64,000 bases of DNA from an uncultured Eubacteriales bacterium (lineage in GTDB: Bacteria > Bacillota > Clostridia > Oscillospirales > Ruminococcaceae): NCBI GenBank assembly GCA_900319075.1, contig ONMZ01000009.1, positions 1 to 64,000 of the forward strand. Reading direction: 5' to 3'. Shown here piece after piece: positions 42,872 to 51,070 of the stretch (within the stretch, counting starts at the first letter, position 1; every line of letters begins with the position of its first letter). The translations under genes and the position numbers were made by a program. Under the pieces are notes generated by a model. That model was not told where the DNA came from. It did no database searches and worked only from the letters and a program-made list of their open reading frames with translations.

Positions 42872-44242
42872 ATGGCTAAGGTCAAAAACTCTTATGTATG
42901 CAGCCAATGCGGATACGAGACTGCAAAATGGAACGGAAGGTGTCCCGGCTGCGGTGAATGGAACACCCTTGAAGAGGTAGAGGTAACTGTAAGAGCAGGC
43001 TCGAAAGCCCGCAGTGTTTCAGCGGTAAAAGACGTTTCGGACAATATCGTTAATATAAACGGCATAGATGCCAGCTACAACGAGAGCCGCTATATGACCG
43101 GACTGAGCGAGCTGGACAGGGTGCTCGGAGGAGGACTGGTAAAGGGCTCGGTGGTGCTCCTGGGCGGCGAACCGGGAATAGGTAAGTCTACGATACTGCT
43201 TCAGATATGCAGCTTTATCGGCAGGGAGCATACCATTCTTTATGTGTCGGGAGAGGAATCGCTGCGGCAGATAAAACTCCGTGCGGACAGGCTCGGGGTG
43301 GACAGCGGCAATTTGTATCTGCTGGCTGAGACCGACTGTGAAAAGATATGCAATGTTATTGTCAAGCAGCAGCCCGAGGTGGTCATTATCGACTCTATAC
43401 AGACCATGAGCATGGCGGAGCTTAACTCGGCACAGGGATCGGTGACACAGGTGCGTGAATGTACAAATGTGTTTACACGCACAGCTAAATCCGAGGAGAT
43501 CCCCATGTTTATCGTGGGTCATGTGAACAAGGACGGCGCTATCGCAGGACCTAAGGTAATGGAGCATATCGTTGACTGTGTGCTTTATTTTGAAGGACAG
43601 CGAAATCTGACTTACCGCATACTTCGTGCGGCTAAGAACCGTTTTGGCTCCACAAACGAGATAGGCGTTTTTGAAATGGCGGATAAAGGGCTTTTACAGG
43701 TGGAGAACCCGTCGATGCTCCTGCTGGAGGGCAGACCGACAGATGTTTCGGGAACGTGCGTTGCCTGTATTGTTGAGGGTACAAGACCTCTTATGGCTGA
43801 GGTGCAGGCGCTGGTCTCAAAGTCGGCGCTTTCAACCCCAAGACGCACGGCAACAGGCATAGATTATTACCGTATGTCGATAATAATTGCGGTGCTGGAA
43901 AAGCGGCTGGGGTACTTTTTCGGCGGACTTGATGTGTATATCAACATTGTGGGCGGCTTGAAGCTGGACGATACGGCGGCAGACCTTTCGGTGGCTATGG
44001 CGCTTTATTCAAGCCTTACGGACAAGGTAATAGACAGCAAGACTATCGCTTTTGGCGAGATAGGTCTGGGCGGTGAGCTTCGCACGGTAACACATATTCC
44101 GCAGCGTATTGCCGAGGCGGAACGAATGGGCTTTGAAAAGGTGATAGTGCCTGCTCACGCTCTTAAATCGGTGGACACTAAAAAGCTTGGGATAAAGGTC
44201 GTCGGCGTGCGGTCTATAAAGGAAGCGTTTAAGGAGATCTGA
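42872..44242 (+). CDS. radA: DNA repair protein RadA
   Basis: 456 residues from the ATG at 42872 (GGGGAGTGGG upstream). N-terminal zinc finger CSQCGYETAKWNGRCPGCG, RecA-like ATPase with Walker A GGEPGIGKST, the RadA-specific KNRFG motif (AAKNRFGSTNEIGVFEM), and a C-terminal Lon-type domain. Promotes branch migration in homologous recombination. The HD-hydrolase ATG follows its stop by one base. Confidence 0.95.
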   Translation: MAKVKNSYVCSQCGYETAKWNGRCPGCGEWNTLEEVEVTVRAGSKARSVSAVKDVSDNIVNINGIDASYNESRYMTGLSELDRVLGGGLVKGSVVLLGGEPGIGKSTILLQICSFIGREHTILYVSGEESLRQIKLRADRLGVDSGNLYLLAETDCEKICNVIVKQQPEVVIIDSIQTMSMAELNSAQGSVTQVRECTNVFTRTAKSEEIPMFIVGHVNKDGAIAGPKVMEHIVDCVLYFEGQRNLTYRILRAAKNRFGSTNEIGVFEMADKGLLQVENPSMLLLEGRPTDVSGTCVACIVEGTRPLMAEVQALVSKSALSTPRRTATGIDYYRMSIIIAVLEKRLGYFFGGLDVYINIVGGLKLDDTAADLSVAMALYSSLTDKVIDSKTIAFGEIGLGGELRTVTHIPQRIAEAERMGFEKVIVPAHALKSVDTKKLGIKVVGVRSIKEAFKEI

Positions 44243-44243
44243 T

Positions 44244-44819
44244 ATGGATGTTAGGGAATATCTTGAAATACTGCATACGGCGGAAAAGCTCAAAGATGCG
44301 ACTCGCCATTGTACTACCTCCCAGGGCAGAACGGAGAGCGTTGCAGAGCACAGCTGGCGAATGTCATTGATGGCGCTGCTTTTGCACAGCGAGTTTGCGG
44401 ATGTCAATATGGACAAGGTAGTGAAAATGTGCGTGATACACGACCTTGGGGAGTGCTTTACGGGGGATATTGCTGCATTTATAAAGACGGACGATGACAG
44501 AAAGACAGAGGACGAGCTTTTGCAGCGGTGGGTCGGCTCGATGCCCCGTGAAGTATCCGCAGACCTGTCTGCGCTTTTTGTGGAGATGCAGGCGCAGCAA
44601 ACGGCTGAGGCAAAGATATATAAGGCGCTTGACAAGCTTGAGGCACTGATTCAGCACAACGAATCACCGCTTGAAACATGGTCGGAAAACGAATATGAGC
44701 TGAATAAAACATATGCGTTTGATACGGTGGCTTTTTCAAAGTGGCTGACAGAGCTGAGAAAAGCCGTACTTGATGATACGATAGAGAAGATCAATGCCGG
44801 CAGCGGCACAAAAGCATAA
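44244..44819 (+). CDS. HD-domain phosphohydrolase
   Basis: 191 residues. HD motif residues in order: VAEHSWRMSLMALLL (first His), VIHDLGECFTGDI (His-Asp) and a later Asp near LDKLEALIQHNESP. Resembles the YfbR/HDDC2-type 5'-deoxynucleotidases that dephosphorylate dNMPs. Coupled to radA. Substrate not proven. Confidence 0.85.
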   Translation: MDVREYLEILHTAEKLKDATRHCTTSQGRTESVAEHSWRMSLMALLLHSEFADVNMDKVVKMCVIHDLGECFTGDIAAFIKTDDDRKTEDELLQRWVGSMPREVSADLSALFVEMQAQQTAEAKIYKALDKLEALIQHNESPLETWSENEYELNKTYAFDTVAFSKWLTELRKAVLDDTIEKINAGSGTKA

Positions 44820-44875
44820 TCAGCGCAAACTGATCTGCGGCAAAAGTAAAATTTGTGTAAACTTTTATGCAGGAC

Positions 44876-44904
44876 TTGACTTTTTATTATGTATATGGTA
44901 TCAT
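44876..44904 (+). promoter_or_regulatory. Promoter of the rplU-prp-rpmA operon
   Basis: -35 TTGACT (44876-44881), 17-base spacer, -10 TATCAT (44899-44904). Confidence 0.75.
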
Positions 44905-44911
44905 ATTTAAG

Positions 44912-44975
44912 CCGCATATTTACGGTAGTACAAGTCCGGAGTTGAGCTTCGGCACCGTACATAGCGAGATCAAAT
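44912..44975 (+). promoter_or_regulatory. L21 leader RNA (candidate)
   Basis: The leader of rplU forms TACGGTAG / CACCGTA around an inner hairpin CCGGAG TTGAG CTTCGG. Firmicutes rplU genes usually carry a structured L21 leader at this place that binds a ribosomal protein and represses the operon. Assigned from position and structure, not from a covariance search. Confidence 0.6.
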
Positions 44976-44995
44976 TAAAGGCAGGTGCATATTGA

Positions 44996-45307
44996 ATGTA
45001 CGCAGTAATCGAAACAGGCGGAAAGCAGTACCAGGTCAAGGCAGGCGATGAGGTATTCATCGAGAAGCTTGACGCTCAGGCTGATGACAAGGTGACTTTC
45101 GACAAGGTGATGATGGTCGGCGACGAGGGCAAGACAACTGTTGGTGCTCCTTATGTTGAGGGCGCAACTGTAAGCGCTAAGGTGCTCAAGAACGGTAAGG
45201 CCAAGAAGATCACAGTTTTCACTTACAAGCCTAAGAAGGGCGAAAAGAGAAAGATTGGTCACAGACAGCCATACACAAAGGTACAGATCGAGGCTATCAA
45301 CGCATAA
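44996..45307 (+). CDS. rplU: Ribosomal protein L21
   Basis: 103 residues, standard size. [20 protein letters not shown] at the N-terminus and [20 protein letters not shown] at the C-terminus are the family signatures. Part of the large ribosomal subunit. First gene of rplU-prp-rpmA; prp starts three bases after its stop. Confidence 0.98.
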   Translation: MYAVIETGGKQYQVKAGDEVFIEKLDAQADDKVTFDKVMMVGDEGKTTVGAPYVEGATVSAKVLKNGKAKKITVFTYKPKKGEKRKIGHRQPYTKVQIEAINA

Positions 45308-45310
45308 GCG

Positions 45311-45631
45311 ATGATAAAGGCTGATTTTTACCGAAGCAGCGAGGGAAGACTGCTGGGATTCGAGGTTTCGGGTCATGCAGGACTTGCCGATGAGGGACAG
45401 GACGTTTGCTGTGCAAGCGTATCCTCTGCCGTTATGCTGGCGGCGAACACGATAACCGAGGCGTTTAAGATCGGCGCTAAGGTCAGTGTTGAAGAAAATG
45501 ATATTATGCTGAAGCTGGGGAACGACCCAAAGGGCGAGGGAGATAAGGTCCTTTTAGGGCTTTTGACTCACTTGTATCTGATGCAGGACGAGTTCCCGGG
45601 CTATGTTATGGTCAAGGTCCACGACAGATGA
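45311..45631 (+). CDS. prp: Ribosomal-processing cysteine protease Prp
   Basis: 106 residues. Catalytic His22 in VSGHAG and Cys34 in DVCCASVSS, at the same positions as in the S. aureus enzyme. It cleaves the N-terminal extension of L27, whose gene follows 37 bases later. Always found between rplU and rpmA in Firmicutes that make extended L27. Confidence 0.95.
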   Translation: MIKADFYRSSEGRLLGFEVSGHAGLADEGQDVCCASVSSAVMLAANTITEAFKIGAKVSVEENDIMLKLGNDPKGEGDKVLLGLLTHLYLMQDEFPGYVMVKVHDR

Positions 45632-45668
45632 CCTTGGCGAAGGTCACACTAATGGAGGTGTATTTACA

Positions 45669-45950
45669 ATGATAAGGATCTCAATGCAGTTTTTTGCTCA
45701 TAAAAAGGGAATGGGTTCCACAAAGAACGGCCGTGATTCCGAGGCAAAGAGACTTGGCGTCAAGAGAGCTGACGGACAGTTCGTTCTCGCAGGAAATATC
45801 CTGGTAAGACAGAGAGGAACTCACATCCATCCGGGCGAAAATGTTAAGCGTGGTTCAGACGACACACTTTTTGCAACAAGTGACGGCGTTGTAAAGTTTG
45901 AAAGACTTGGCAAGGACCGCAAAAAAGTATCTGTTTATCCACAGGCTTGA
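45669..45950 (+). CDS. rpmA: Ribosomal protein L27, with cleavable N-terminal extension
   Basis: 93 residues from the ATG at 45669 (GGAGGTG upstream). Begins [20 protein letters not shown]: the residues before AHKKG are the Prp-removed propeptide (cleavage expected after the two Phe). Mature L27 then has its flexible N-terminus that reaches the peptidyl transferase centre. The longer upstream frame is not used. Confidence 0.97.
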   Translation: MIRISMQFFAHKKGMGSTKNGRDSEAKRLGVKRADGQFVLAGNILVRQRGTHIHPGENVKRGSDDTLFATSDGVVKFERLGKDRKKVSVYPQA

Positions 45951-45967
45951 TTTAATGAAAACTACCG

Positions 45968-45999
45968 ACCCCGAGCTTGAGGCTTGGGGTTGATTTTTT
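45968..45999 (+). terminator. Terminator of rplU-prp-rpmA
   Basis: ACCCCGAGC / GCTTGGGGT stem with a five-base loop (45968-45990) and a T-run. Confidence 0.85.
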
Positions 46000-46020
46000 A
46001 CGGCAGACGTGATTTTTATT

Positions 46021-46086
46021 TCCGCTAATGGCAAAGCCGTTAGCGGAACCCATTATCCAAAAGGGTTTCCCCCAATTATCCGACAA
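46021..46086. repeat. Hairpin plus dispersed tail motif (second copy)
   Basis: Perfect 12-base inverted repeat TCCGCTAATGGC AAA GCCGTTAGCGGA (46021-46047) followed by a tail that matches 17353-17390 at about 30 of 38 positions, including CCAAAAGGGTTT and CGACAA. The related GGGGAAAACCCTTTT motif occurs inside the MITE-like element at 48652-48687. Confidence 0.6.
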
Positions 46087-46100
46087 AGGAGGCAGGAAAG

Positions 46101-47378
46101 ATGTTTGTTGACAGTGCCAGGATATACGTTAAGGCAGGCGACGGCGGCGACGGAGCGGTATCGTTCCACAGGGAAAAATATGTAGCCGCAGGCGGTCCGG
46201 ACGGCGGTGACGGCGGAAAAGGCGGAGACATCGTCTTTAAGGTGGATAACAACCTTTCCAGCCTTATAGATTTCAGCTACAAGAGAAAATACGTTGCCCA
46301 AAAGGGCGAAAACGGATCGTCAAAGAACAGCTTTGGCAAAAGTGCCCCGGATGTTGTGATAAAAGTTCCAAGGGGTACGGTGGTCAAGGAGCTTAAAACA
46401 GGCAGGATCCTTGCGGATATGTCCGGTGATGAACCTGTGGTTATCGCAAAAGGCGGTAAAGGCGGCAGGGGAAACGCTCACTTTGCCACGTCCACAAGGC
46501 AGATACCTAAGTTTGCAAAGCCAGGATTCAGGGGCGATGAGTATGAGCTGCTGCTGGAGCTGAAGCTTATTGCAGATGTTGGACTTGTGGGATTTCCGAA
46601 TGTGGGGAAATCCACGCTTATCTCGGTAGTTTCTGCGGCAAAACCGAAGATAGCCAACTACCACTTTACCACCCTGACGCCGGTGCTGGGGGTCGTAAAG
46701 ATCGAGGAAGGAAGATCCTTCGTTATGGCGGATATTCCGGGTCTTATCCAGGGCGCAAGCGAGGGCGTGGGGCTTGGTCATGAGTTTTTGCGCCACGTTG
46801 AAAGGTGCAGGCTCATAGTTCACGTTGTGGACGTTTCCGGCAGCGAGGGCAGAGACCCCATAGAGGACTTTGAGGCGATAAATAAAGAGCTTGCAGGCTT
46901 TTCACAGGAGCTTGCAGATGCACCGCAGATAGTTGCGGCAAATAAATCGGATATGGCTTCGCCGGAACAGATACAGCGCTTTAAGGATTACATTCAAAAT
47001 AAGGGATATAAGTTCTTTGAGATCTCGGCGGCAACGACCCGGGGTACCAAAGAGCTGGTATATGAAGTTTGGGAGGAGCTTGGTAAGCTGCCTCCGGTCA
47101 AGCAGTTTGAGGCTCAGCCCCTTACAAGAGAGGAGCTTGACGCTAAGCTGCTTTCCAAGAAAGAGTTTGAGATCACAGTTGAGGACGGAATCTATTTTGT
47201 TGAAGCCGACTGGCTGAGGGATATTATCAGAGTTGCGGATATGGAAGATTACTCGTCGCTGCAGTATTTCCAGAACGTGCTGCGTTCCACCGGCATTATC
47301 GACAAGCTGGAGGAAATGGGCATAAACGAGGGCGATACGGTGGCTATATTCGACTTTGAATTTGAGTATGTACGGTAA
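46101..47378 (+). CDS. obgE: GTPase ObgE/CgtA
   Basis: 425 residues. N-terminal Gly-rich Obg fold (FVDSARIYVKAGDGGDGAVS, GGPDGGDGGKGGD), G domain with GFPNVGKST, ADIPGLIQGASEG and NKSD, and a C-terminal OCT domain (about 345-425). Essential ribosome-assembly and stress GTPase, commonly next to rpmA. Its TAA stop is in frame with the Mini-III coding frame that follows. Confidence 0.96.
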   Translation: MFVDSARIYVKAGDGGDGAVSFHREKYVAAGGPDGGDGGKGGDIVFKVDNNLSSLIDFSYKRKYVAQKGENGSSKNSFGKSAPDVVIKVPRGTVVKELKTGRILADMSGDEPVVIAKGGKGGRGNAHFATSTRQIPKFAKPGFRGDEYELLLELKLIADVGLVGFPNVGKSTLISVVSAAKPKIANYHFTTLTPVLGVVKIEEGRSFVMADIPGLIQGASEGVGLGHEFLRHVERCRLIVHVVDVSGSEGRDPIEDFEAINKELAGFSQELADAPQIVAANKSDMASPEQIQRFKDYIQNKGYKFFEISAATTRGTKELVYEVWEELGKLPPVKQFEAQPLTREELDAKLLSKKEFEITVEDGIYFVEADWLRDIIRVADMEDYSSLQYFQNVLRSTGIIDKLEEMGINEGDTVAIFDFEFEYVR

Positions 47379-47390
47379 GGGGGAGTTCCT

Positions 47391-47807
47391 ACGCAGATCA
47401 AGCTTACAGACCACGATGCGCTGCAGTATTCACCTCTTGCGCTGGCGTTTATAGGTGATTGTGTCTATGAACTGCTGGTAAGGGAAAGACTGATCCTAAA
47501 GGCAAATACTACGGCTAACGCTTTGCACATTATGGCTGTGGAGAGAGTTTGCGCCGAGTTTCAGTCGTCTGCGGTACACAAGCTTATAGACGACAATGTG
47601 CTCAGCGAGCAGGAAACAGAGGTCTATAAGCGTGGCAGGAACGCAAAGGGGATCAATCCGCCAAAGCATTCTTCGGTGGGAGAATACAGAAGCGCCACAG
47701 GGCTTGAAGCACTGTTTGGCTTTTTGAAACTCACCGACAGGACAGACAGGATAGAAGAGCTTTTCTCGCTTATATGGGACACAGCAGAAAAGGATAGCAA
47801 ACAATAG
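47391..47807 (+). CDS. mrnC: Mini-ribonuclease III, non-canonical start
   Basis: About 138 residues if started at ACG (47391), the normal Mini-III length (130-145). The family core is visible: YSPLALAFIGDCVYELLVRE with the catalytic Asp in GDCVYE, then KRGRNAK and EYRSATGLEALFGFL. Processes 23S rRNA ends. No ATG, GTG or TTG occurs in frame between the obgE stop (47376-47378) and a TTG at 47523 that would remove the catalytic Asp. GGGGGAG at 47379-47385 lies five bases before ACG CAG, which is one transition from ATG. So ACG initiation (or possibly ATC or CTG) or a damaged start is implied. Confidence 0.8.
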   Translation, partial: TQIKLTDHDALQYSPLALAFIGDCVYELLVRERLILKANTTANALHIMAVERVCAEFQSSAVHKLIDDNVLSEQETEVYKRGRNAKGINPPKHSSVGEYRSATGLEALFGFLKLTDRTDRIEELFSLIWDTAEKDSKQ

Positions 47808-47843
47808 CTTTACAGCATTGAGAATTTTTAAGGAGTGAAAACA

Positions 47844-48587
47844 ATGTCAGGTCATTCAAAATGGGAAAACATTAAAAGAAAAAAAGGTGCAACAGACGCA
47901 GCAAGGGCAAAGATATTTACCAAGATAGGCAGAGAGATCGCCGTTTGCGTTAAAGAAGGGGGTGCAGACCCTGCGGGAAATGCAAGGCTGCGTGACCTTA
48001 TCCAGAAGGCAAAGGCAAACAACGTTCCTAACGACAACATTGACAGATGTATCAAAAAGGCTGCCGGCGATGGGGACAAGAACAACTATGAGCCTATGGT
48101 TTATGAGGGATACGGCCCTTGCGGAGTTGCAGTTATAGTTGAGTGTCTGACAGACAACAAAAACCGAACAGCCGGAGATATTCGCCATTACTTTGACAAG
48201 TTCGGCGGAAACCTCGGCACATCCGGGTGTGTATCTTTCATGTTCTCTGACAAGGGCGAGATCGTTGTGGAAAACAACGGCGGCGATGAGGACAAGATAA
48301 TGGAGGATTGCTTTGAGGCAGGTGCAGATGATTTCAACATTGAGGACGATGTTATCGAGATAGCCTGCGGTCCCAACGATGTCCATGCTGTAAGAGAGGC
48401 TCTTGCGGAAATGGGCTACAATGTGCTTTCCGCAGAGGCTGCAAAGGTGCCTTCAAATTACACAACCCTTACAGACGAAGATGCGATCAAGAAGATGAAT
48501 CTTCTTCTTGACGCACTTGATGATAACGATGACGTTCAGAATGTTTATCACAACTGGGATATGCCTCAGGAGCCGGATGAGGATTGA
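47844..48587 (+). CDS. yebC: YebC/PmpR-family protein
   Basis: 247 residues from MSGHSKWENIKRKKGATDAA at 47844 (AAGGAG eight bases upstream). Family signatures: NARLRDLIQKAKANNVPNDN, GYGPCGVAVIVECLTDNKNR and RHYFDKFGGNLGTSGCVSFM. The family has been described as a transcriptional regulator and, more recently, as a factor relieving ribosome stalling at proline stretches. Ends just before the split terminator. Confidence 0.95.
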   Translation: MSGHSKWENIKRKKGATDAARAKIFTKIGREIAVCVKEGGADPAGNARLRDLIQKAKANNVPNDNIDRCIKKAAGDGDKNNYEPMVYEGYGPCGVAVIVECLTDNKNRTAGDIRHYFDKFGGNLGTSGCVSFMFSDKGEIVVENNGGDEDKIMEDCFEAGADDFNIEDDVIEIACGPNDVHAVREALAEMGYNVLSAEAAKVPSNYTTLTDEDAIKKMNLLLDALDDNDDVQNVYHNWDMPQEPDED

Positions 48588-48599
48588 CACAAAACAAAT

Positions 48600-48835
48600 A
48601 AGACCTGCACGTAAGGGCAGTGCTTATATAGAAGCTTTATAAGTGATTGTTGGGGAAAACCCTTTTGCAAAAGGGTTATTCCCCAAACCCCTTTCCTAAA
48701 ACTCTTAATGATTTTTTAACCCCGATGGATATTCGAAATGCGGTTAAGAAACATTCCTTCACAAAAAAGAGCATTCCTAACAATTATTCATAAAACTTCT
48801 ACATAAGTACAACTCTTACGTGCAGGTCTTTTTAT
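48600..48835. terminator. Bidirectional terminator split by an inserted element
   Basis: AAGACCTGCACG (48600-48611) and CGTGCAGGTCTT (48819-48830, followed by TTT) are perfect complements but are 207 bases apart. The neighbouring paralogous gene at 49686 ends in an intact terminator with almost the same arms, AAGACCTGTAC / GTACAGGTCTT. The split arms are therefore best read as one terminator, serving yebC (+) and the gene at 48846 (-), with the element in its loop. Confidence 0.7.
48612..48818. mobile_element. MITE-like element with ~39 bp terminal inverted repeats
   Basis: About 207 bases. The left end (48612-48650) and the reverse complement of the right end (48780-48818) match at about 30 of 39 positions, both starting TAAG and ending ATTGT. 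An inner hairpin (48652-48687, GGGGAAAACCCTTTT type) follows the left end. No coding frame. A second, partial copy is at 1-107. The homology between the two copies stops at the TAAG/CTTA ends, which sets the element borders. Transposase family unknown. Confidence 0.75.
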
Positions 48836-48845
48836 ATGTTGTGTG

Positions 48846-49574
48846 TTATTCCGGCTTGAAGGATTCCAGCCATTTATATATAGAGTCAGAGTATTTATCT
48901 TTATCGTCCTGGCCGCAGCAGCCTTCGATCTCATAAACAGAATCCTTGGTGACAAGTACGGCAGTTATTATCCATACATCTTTGGAGCTTGTAAGGTACT
49001 TTTCTCTTACCTCTGAATATTCACTTATAATCAGATCGCCGTGCTCTTTTACGGTTATCGACTGGTTACCCAGGTTCACGTTCTTTGAATTTTTGATCAT
49101 GTTCTGGCGGATGCGCTCAACGCCGCTTTCTTTAACAAGCTTTTTCTCCGCCGGGTTAAGCTCTGATTTTGAAATATACACCGCAGCAGTATCGCAAACG
49201 AAAAATCCTATCTTTTCAAAGTCAGGGTCATCTTCATTGATATTGTCGTTTTCTTTCAGCGCCTCGGGCAGAGTGATAGAGTAGCCGTCTTTTTCAACCT
49301 TACGCCAGGTGCTTTCGTCCAGCGGGTCAGGGCCTTTGAGGGCAAAGTAAAGGATCACGCCGGCTATGCATACCACAGCAAGGATCACCGACAGCACGAT
49401 CACCCTTTTTTTTGAAGGGGCAGGTTTCTTTTCAAGTGATGCAAGATCCCTTCCGTCAGGGGTCATCACCTTTTCGGTCGTATCATCATTTTTCTGTTTT
49501 TCATTTGAAGACTCACTGCATGGGCATTTTGTTTCTCCCGGGGGCAGCTCCCGTCCGCACTCTTTACATTTCAC
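48846..49574 (-). CDS. Zinc-ribbon membrane protein (paralogue 1)
   Basis: 242 residues from a GTG at 49574, with GAGGTG six bases upstream. A short Cys-rich N-terminus (CKECGRELPPGETKCPC), a TPDGRDLASLEKK motif, one TM segment (about 54-76) and an extracytoplasmic domain (about 80-242) beginning GPDPLDESTW. The second paralogue at 49686 has the same order with TPDGRDLYSLQKK and GRDPLDESSW, so this is a tandem duplication. Function unknown; the outside domain is where a ligand or partner would bind. Confidence 0.75.
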   Translation of the reverse strand: MKCKECGRELPPGETKCPCSESSNEKQKNDDTTEKVMTPDGRDLASLEKKPAPSKKRVIVLSVILAVVCIAGVILYFALKGPDPLDESTWRKVEKDGYSITLPEALKENDNINEDDPDFEKIGFFVCDTAAVYISKSELNPAEKKLVKESGVERIRQNMIKNSKNVNLGNQSITVKEHGDLIISEYSEVREKYLTSSKDVWIITAVLVTKDSVYEIEGCCGQDDKDKYSDSIYKWLESFKPE

Positions 49575-49649
49575 GTCCGTCACCTCACGTAGCCTTGATA
49601 AAAGAAAGTATACCATGCCCCGGCAGAATTGTCAACGCTCGCAGCCAAA

Positions 49650-49682
49650 AAAAGACCTGTACGCTCCTGTACAGGTCTTTTG
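49650..49682 (-). terminator. Terminator of the second paralogue
   Basis: AAAAGACCTGTAC / GTACAGGTCTTTT perfect stem with loop GCTCCT. It is the intact counterpart of the split terminator at 48600-48830. Confidence 0.85.
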
Positions 49683-49685
49683 ATC

Positions 49686-50456
49686 TTATTTTGCTTTGAA
49701 AGAGTCAGCCCATTTATACATTGCGTCAATGTACTTATCCTTTTCGGATTCGGCACAGAAGAACTCGATCTCATAAGCGAATGTGTCGGTAACGAGAGTT
49801 GCATCCAGCATCCACAGCTTATCGGTATCCTTTATGTAGTTCTTTCTCTGAACGGGATACTCAACTGTGATAAGATCGCCTCTTGTCTTTGGCTCAAGCT
49901 GATGGTTGTTTATCTTTCTTCTTTTCAGATTTTCGATCAGATATGCCTTTGTGCCTTCAATGCCCTGTGATTTTATCATTGCAGTTACATTGGTGTTGTC
50001 ATATTTTGCAAGATACGCAGCTGTTTTGTCCCCCTTATAAAAGGCCAGACGCTTATAGCCGCTTCCGATATCCACAATATTGTCGCTTTCCTTCATAGAA
50101 CTTGGAAGAGTGATGGAAAACTCGGCTTTATCAATTTTTTCCCAGCTGCTCTCATCGAGAGGATCTCTTCCCTTAATGAACTTATAAGCTAAAAATCCGC
50201 CGCCGCCCAGAAGTGCAAGGACAAGGATCATTATAAGTATCTTTCCGCCAAGTCCCATCCCTGATTTTTTCTGCAATGAATAAAGATCTCTTCCGTCGGG
50301 TGTAAATCCCTGCTGGAAACCGCCCTGGGAAAAACCATCCTGCGGAAAGCCTCCGCCCTGCTGGAAACCTGTATTGCCGGAAAGGCTGATAGGATGTCCG
50401 CATTCGCAGTATACCTGACCGGGCTGCGCTTCACGCCCACAATATTGACACCTCAT
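49686..50456 (-). CDS. Zinc-ribbon membrane protein (paralogue 2)
   Basis: 256 residues. N-terminal zinc ribbon CQYCGREAQPGQVYCECG, a Gly/Gln/Phe-rich linker (about 28-52, GGFPQDGFSQGGFQQG), TPDGRDLYSLQKK, one TM segment (about 72-92) and an outside domain (about 95-256) homologous to that of the protein at 48846. GGGGGAG precedes the ATG and a good promoter lies at 50486-50514. Confidence 0.75.
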   Translation of the reverse strand: MRCQYCGREAQPGQVYCECGHPISLSGNTGFQQGGGFPQDGFSQGGFQQGFTPDGRDLYSLQKKSGMGLGGKILIMILVLALLGGGGFLAYKFIKGRDPLDESSWEKIDKAEFSITLPSSMKESDNIVDIGSGYKRLAFYKGDKTAAYLAKYDNTNVTAMIKSQGIEGTKAYLIENLKRRKINNHQLEPKTRGDLITVEYPVQRKNYIKDTDKLWMLDATLVTDTFAYEIEFFCAESEKDKYIDAMYKWADSFKAK

Positions 50457-50485
50457 TATTTCTCCCCCTTTGATTTTATACCGAA

Positions 50486-50514
50486 ATTATATCACGGGTG
50501 AAATAAAAAGTCAA
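50486..50514 (-). promoter_or_regulatory. Promoter of the zinc-ribbon paralogue pair
   Basis: Minus strand: -35 TTGACT (50509-50514), 17-base spacer, -10 TATAAT (50486-50491). The SpoVAC-like gene begins just upstream and ends 26 bases before the -35. Confidence 0.7.
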
Positions 50515-50539
50515 TAGTTATACCGGCTTATTGGCGTGG

Positions 50540-50983
50540 TCAAAAAAGAAAATAATATATCACAGCATAGACAACGCTTGCAAGGGTTCCGTACAGTATG
50601 ACCGGGCCGCAGATGATAAAAATCTTTGCACCCACGCCGGTTATAAGCCCTTCGGTCTTGAACTCGACTGCCGGCGCTGCAACAGCATTTGCAAAGCCTG
50701 TTATGGGCACAAGGGCACCGGCTCCTGCCTGTTTGGCAAATTTTTCGTACCAGCCAAGAGAGGTCGTAAGGGCAGAAAGAAATATCAGTGTAAGTGAGAC
50801 AGACATGGAAGCGGTCTTGCGGTCAAGTCCTGCATATTCGTAAAGGTCCAACATACCCTGTCCCAGTACACATATCAACCCTCCGAAAAAGTACGCCTTG
50901 GGAACGGTCATCCACCATTTTGTACCGTGAGATGCTTTTTTGCACATTTGTGCATACTGTTCGCTGGAAACGCCAACTTCCAT
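50540..50983 (-). CDS. spoVAC: SpoVAC/SpoVAE-type sporulation membrane protein
   Basis: 147 residues from the ATG at 50983 (GGAGG eight bases upstream). Four TM segments, with AYFFGGLICVLGQGMLDLYE, SALTTSLGWYEKFAKQAGAG, and PITGFANAVAAPAVEFKTEG, which are the SpoVAC family hallmarks. In spore formers these proteins form the channel that imports dipicolinic acid into the forespore. It stands alone here, without SpoVAD or SpoVAEB beside it, 1.9 kb from the sigma-F operon. Confidence 0.85.
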   Translation of the reverse strand: MEVGVSSEQYAQMCKKASHGTKWWMTVPKAYFFGGLICVLGQGMLDLYEYAGLDRKTASMSVSLTLIFLSALTTSLGWYEKFAKQAGAGALVPITGFANAVAAPAVEFKTEGLITGVGAKIFIICGPVILYGTLASVVYAVIYYFLF

Positions 50984-51070
50984 GAAAAAAACCTCCGTAA
51001 AACTCATTTGATGTACCCTATAAAAGTTGGTACACTGCTTTTGAGTTTATTATGCGGAGGTTTTGTTTTT

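Noticed and set aside
47523..47807. Mini-III RNase started at the TTG at 47523
   Set aside because: It would delete the conserved N-terminal half with the catalytic Asp and has no ribosome binding site.
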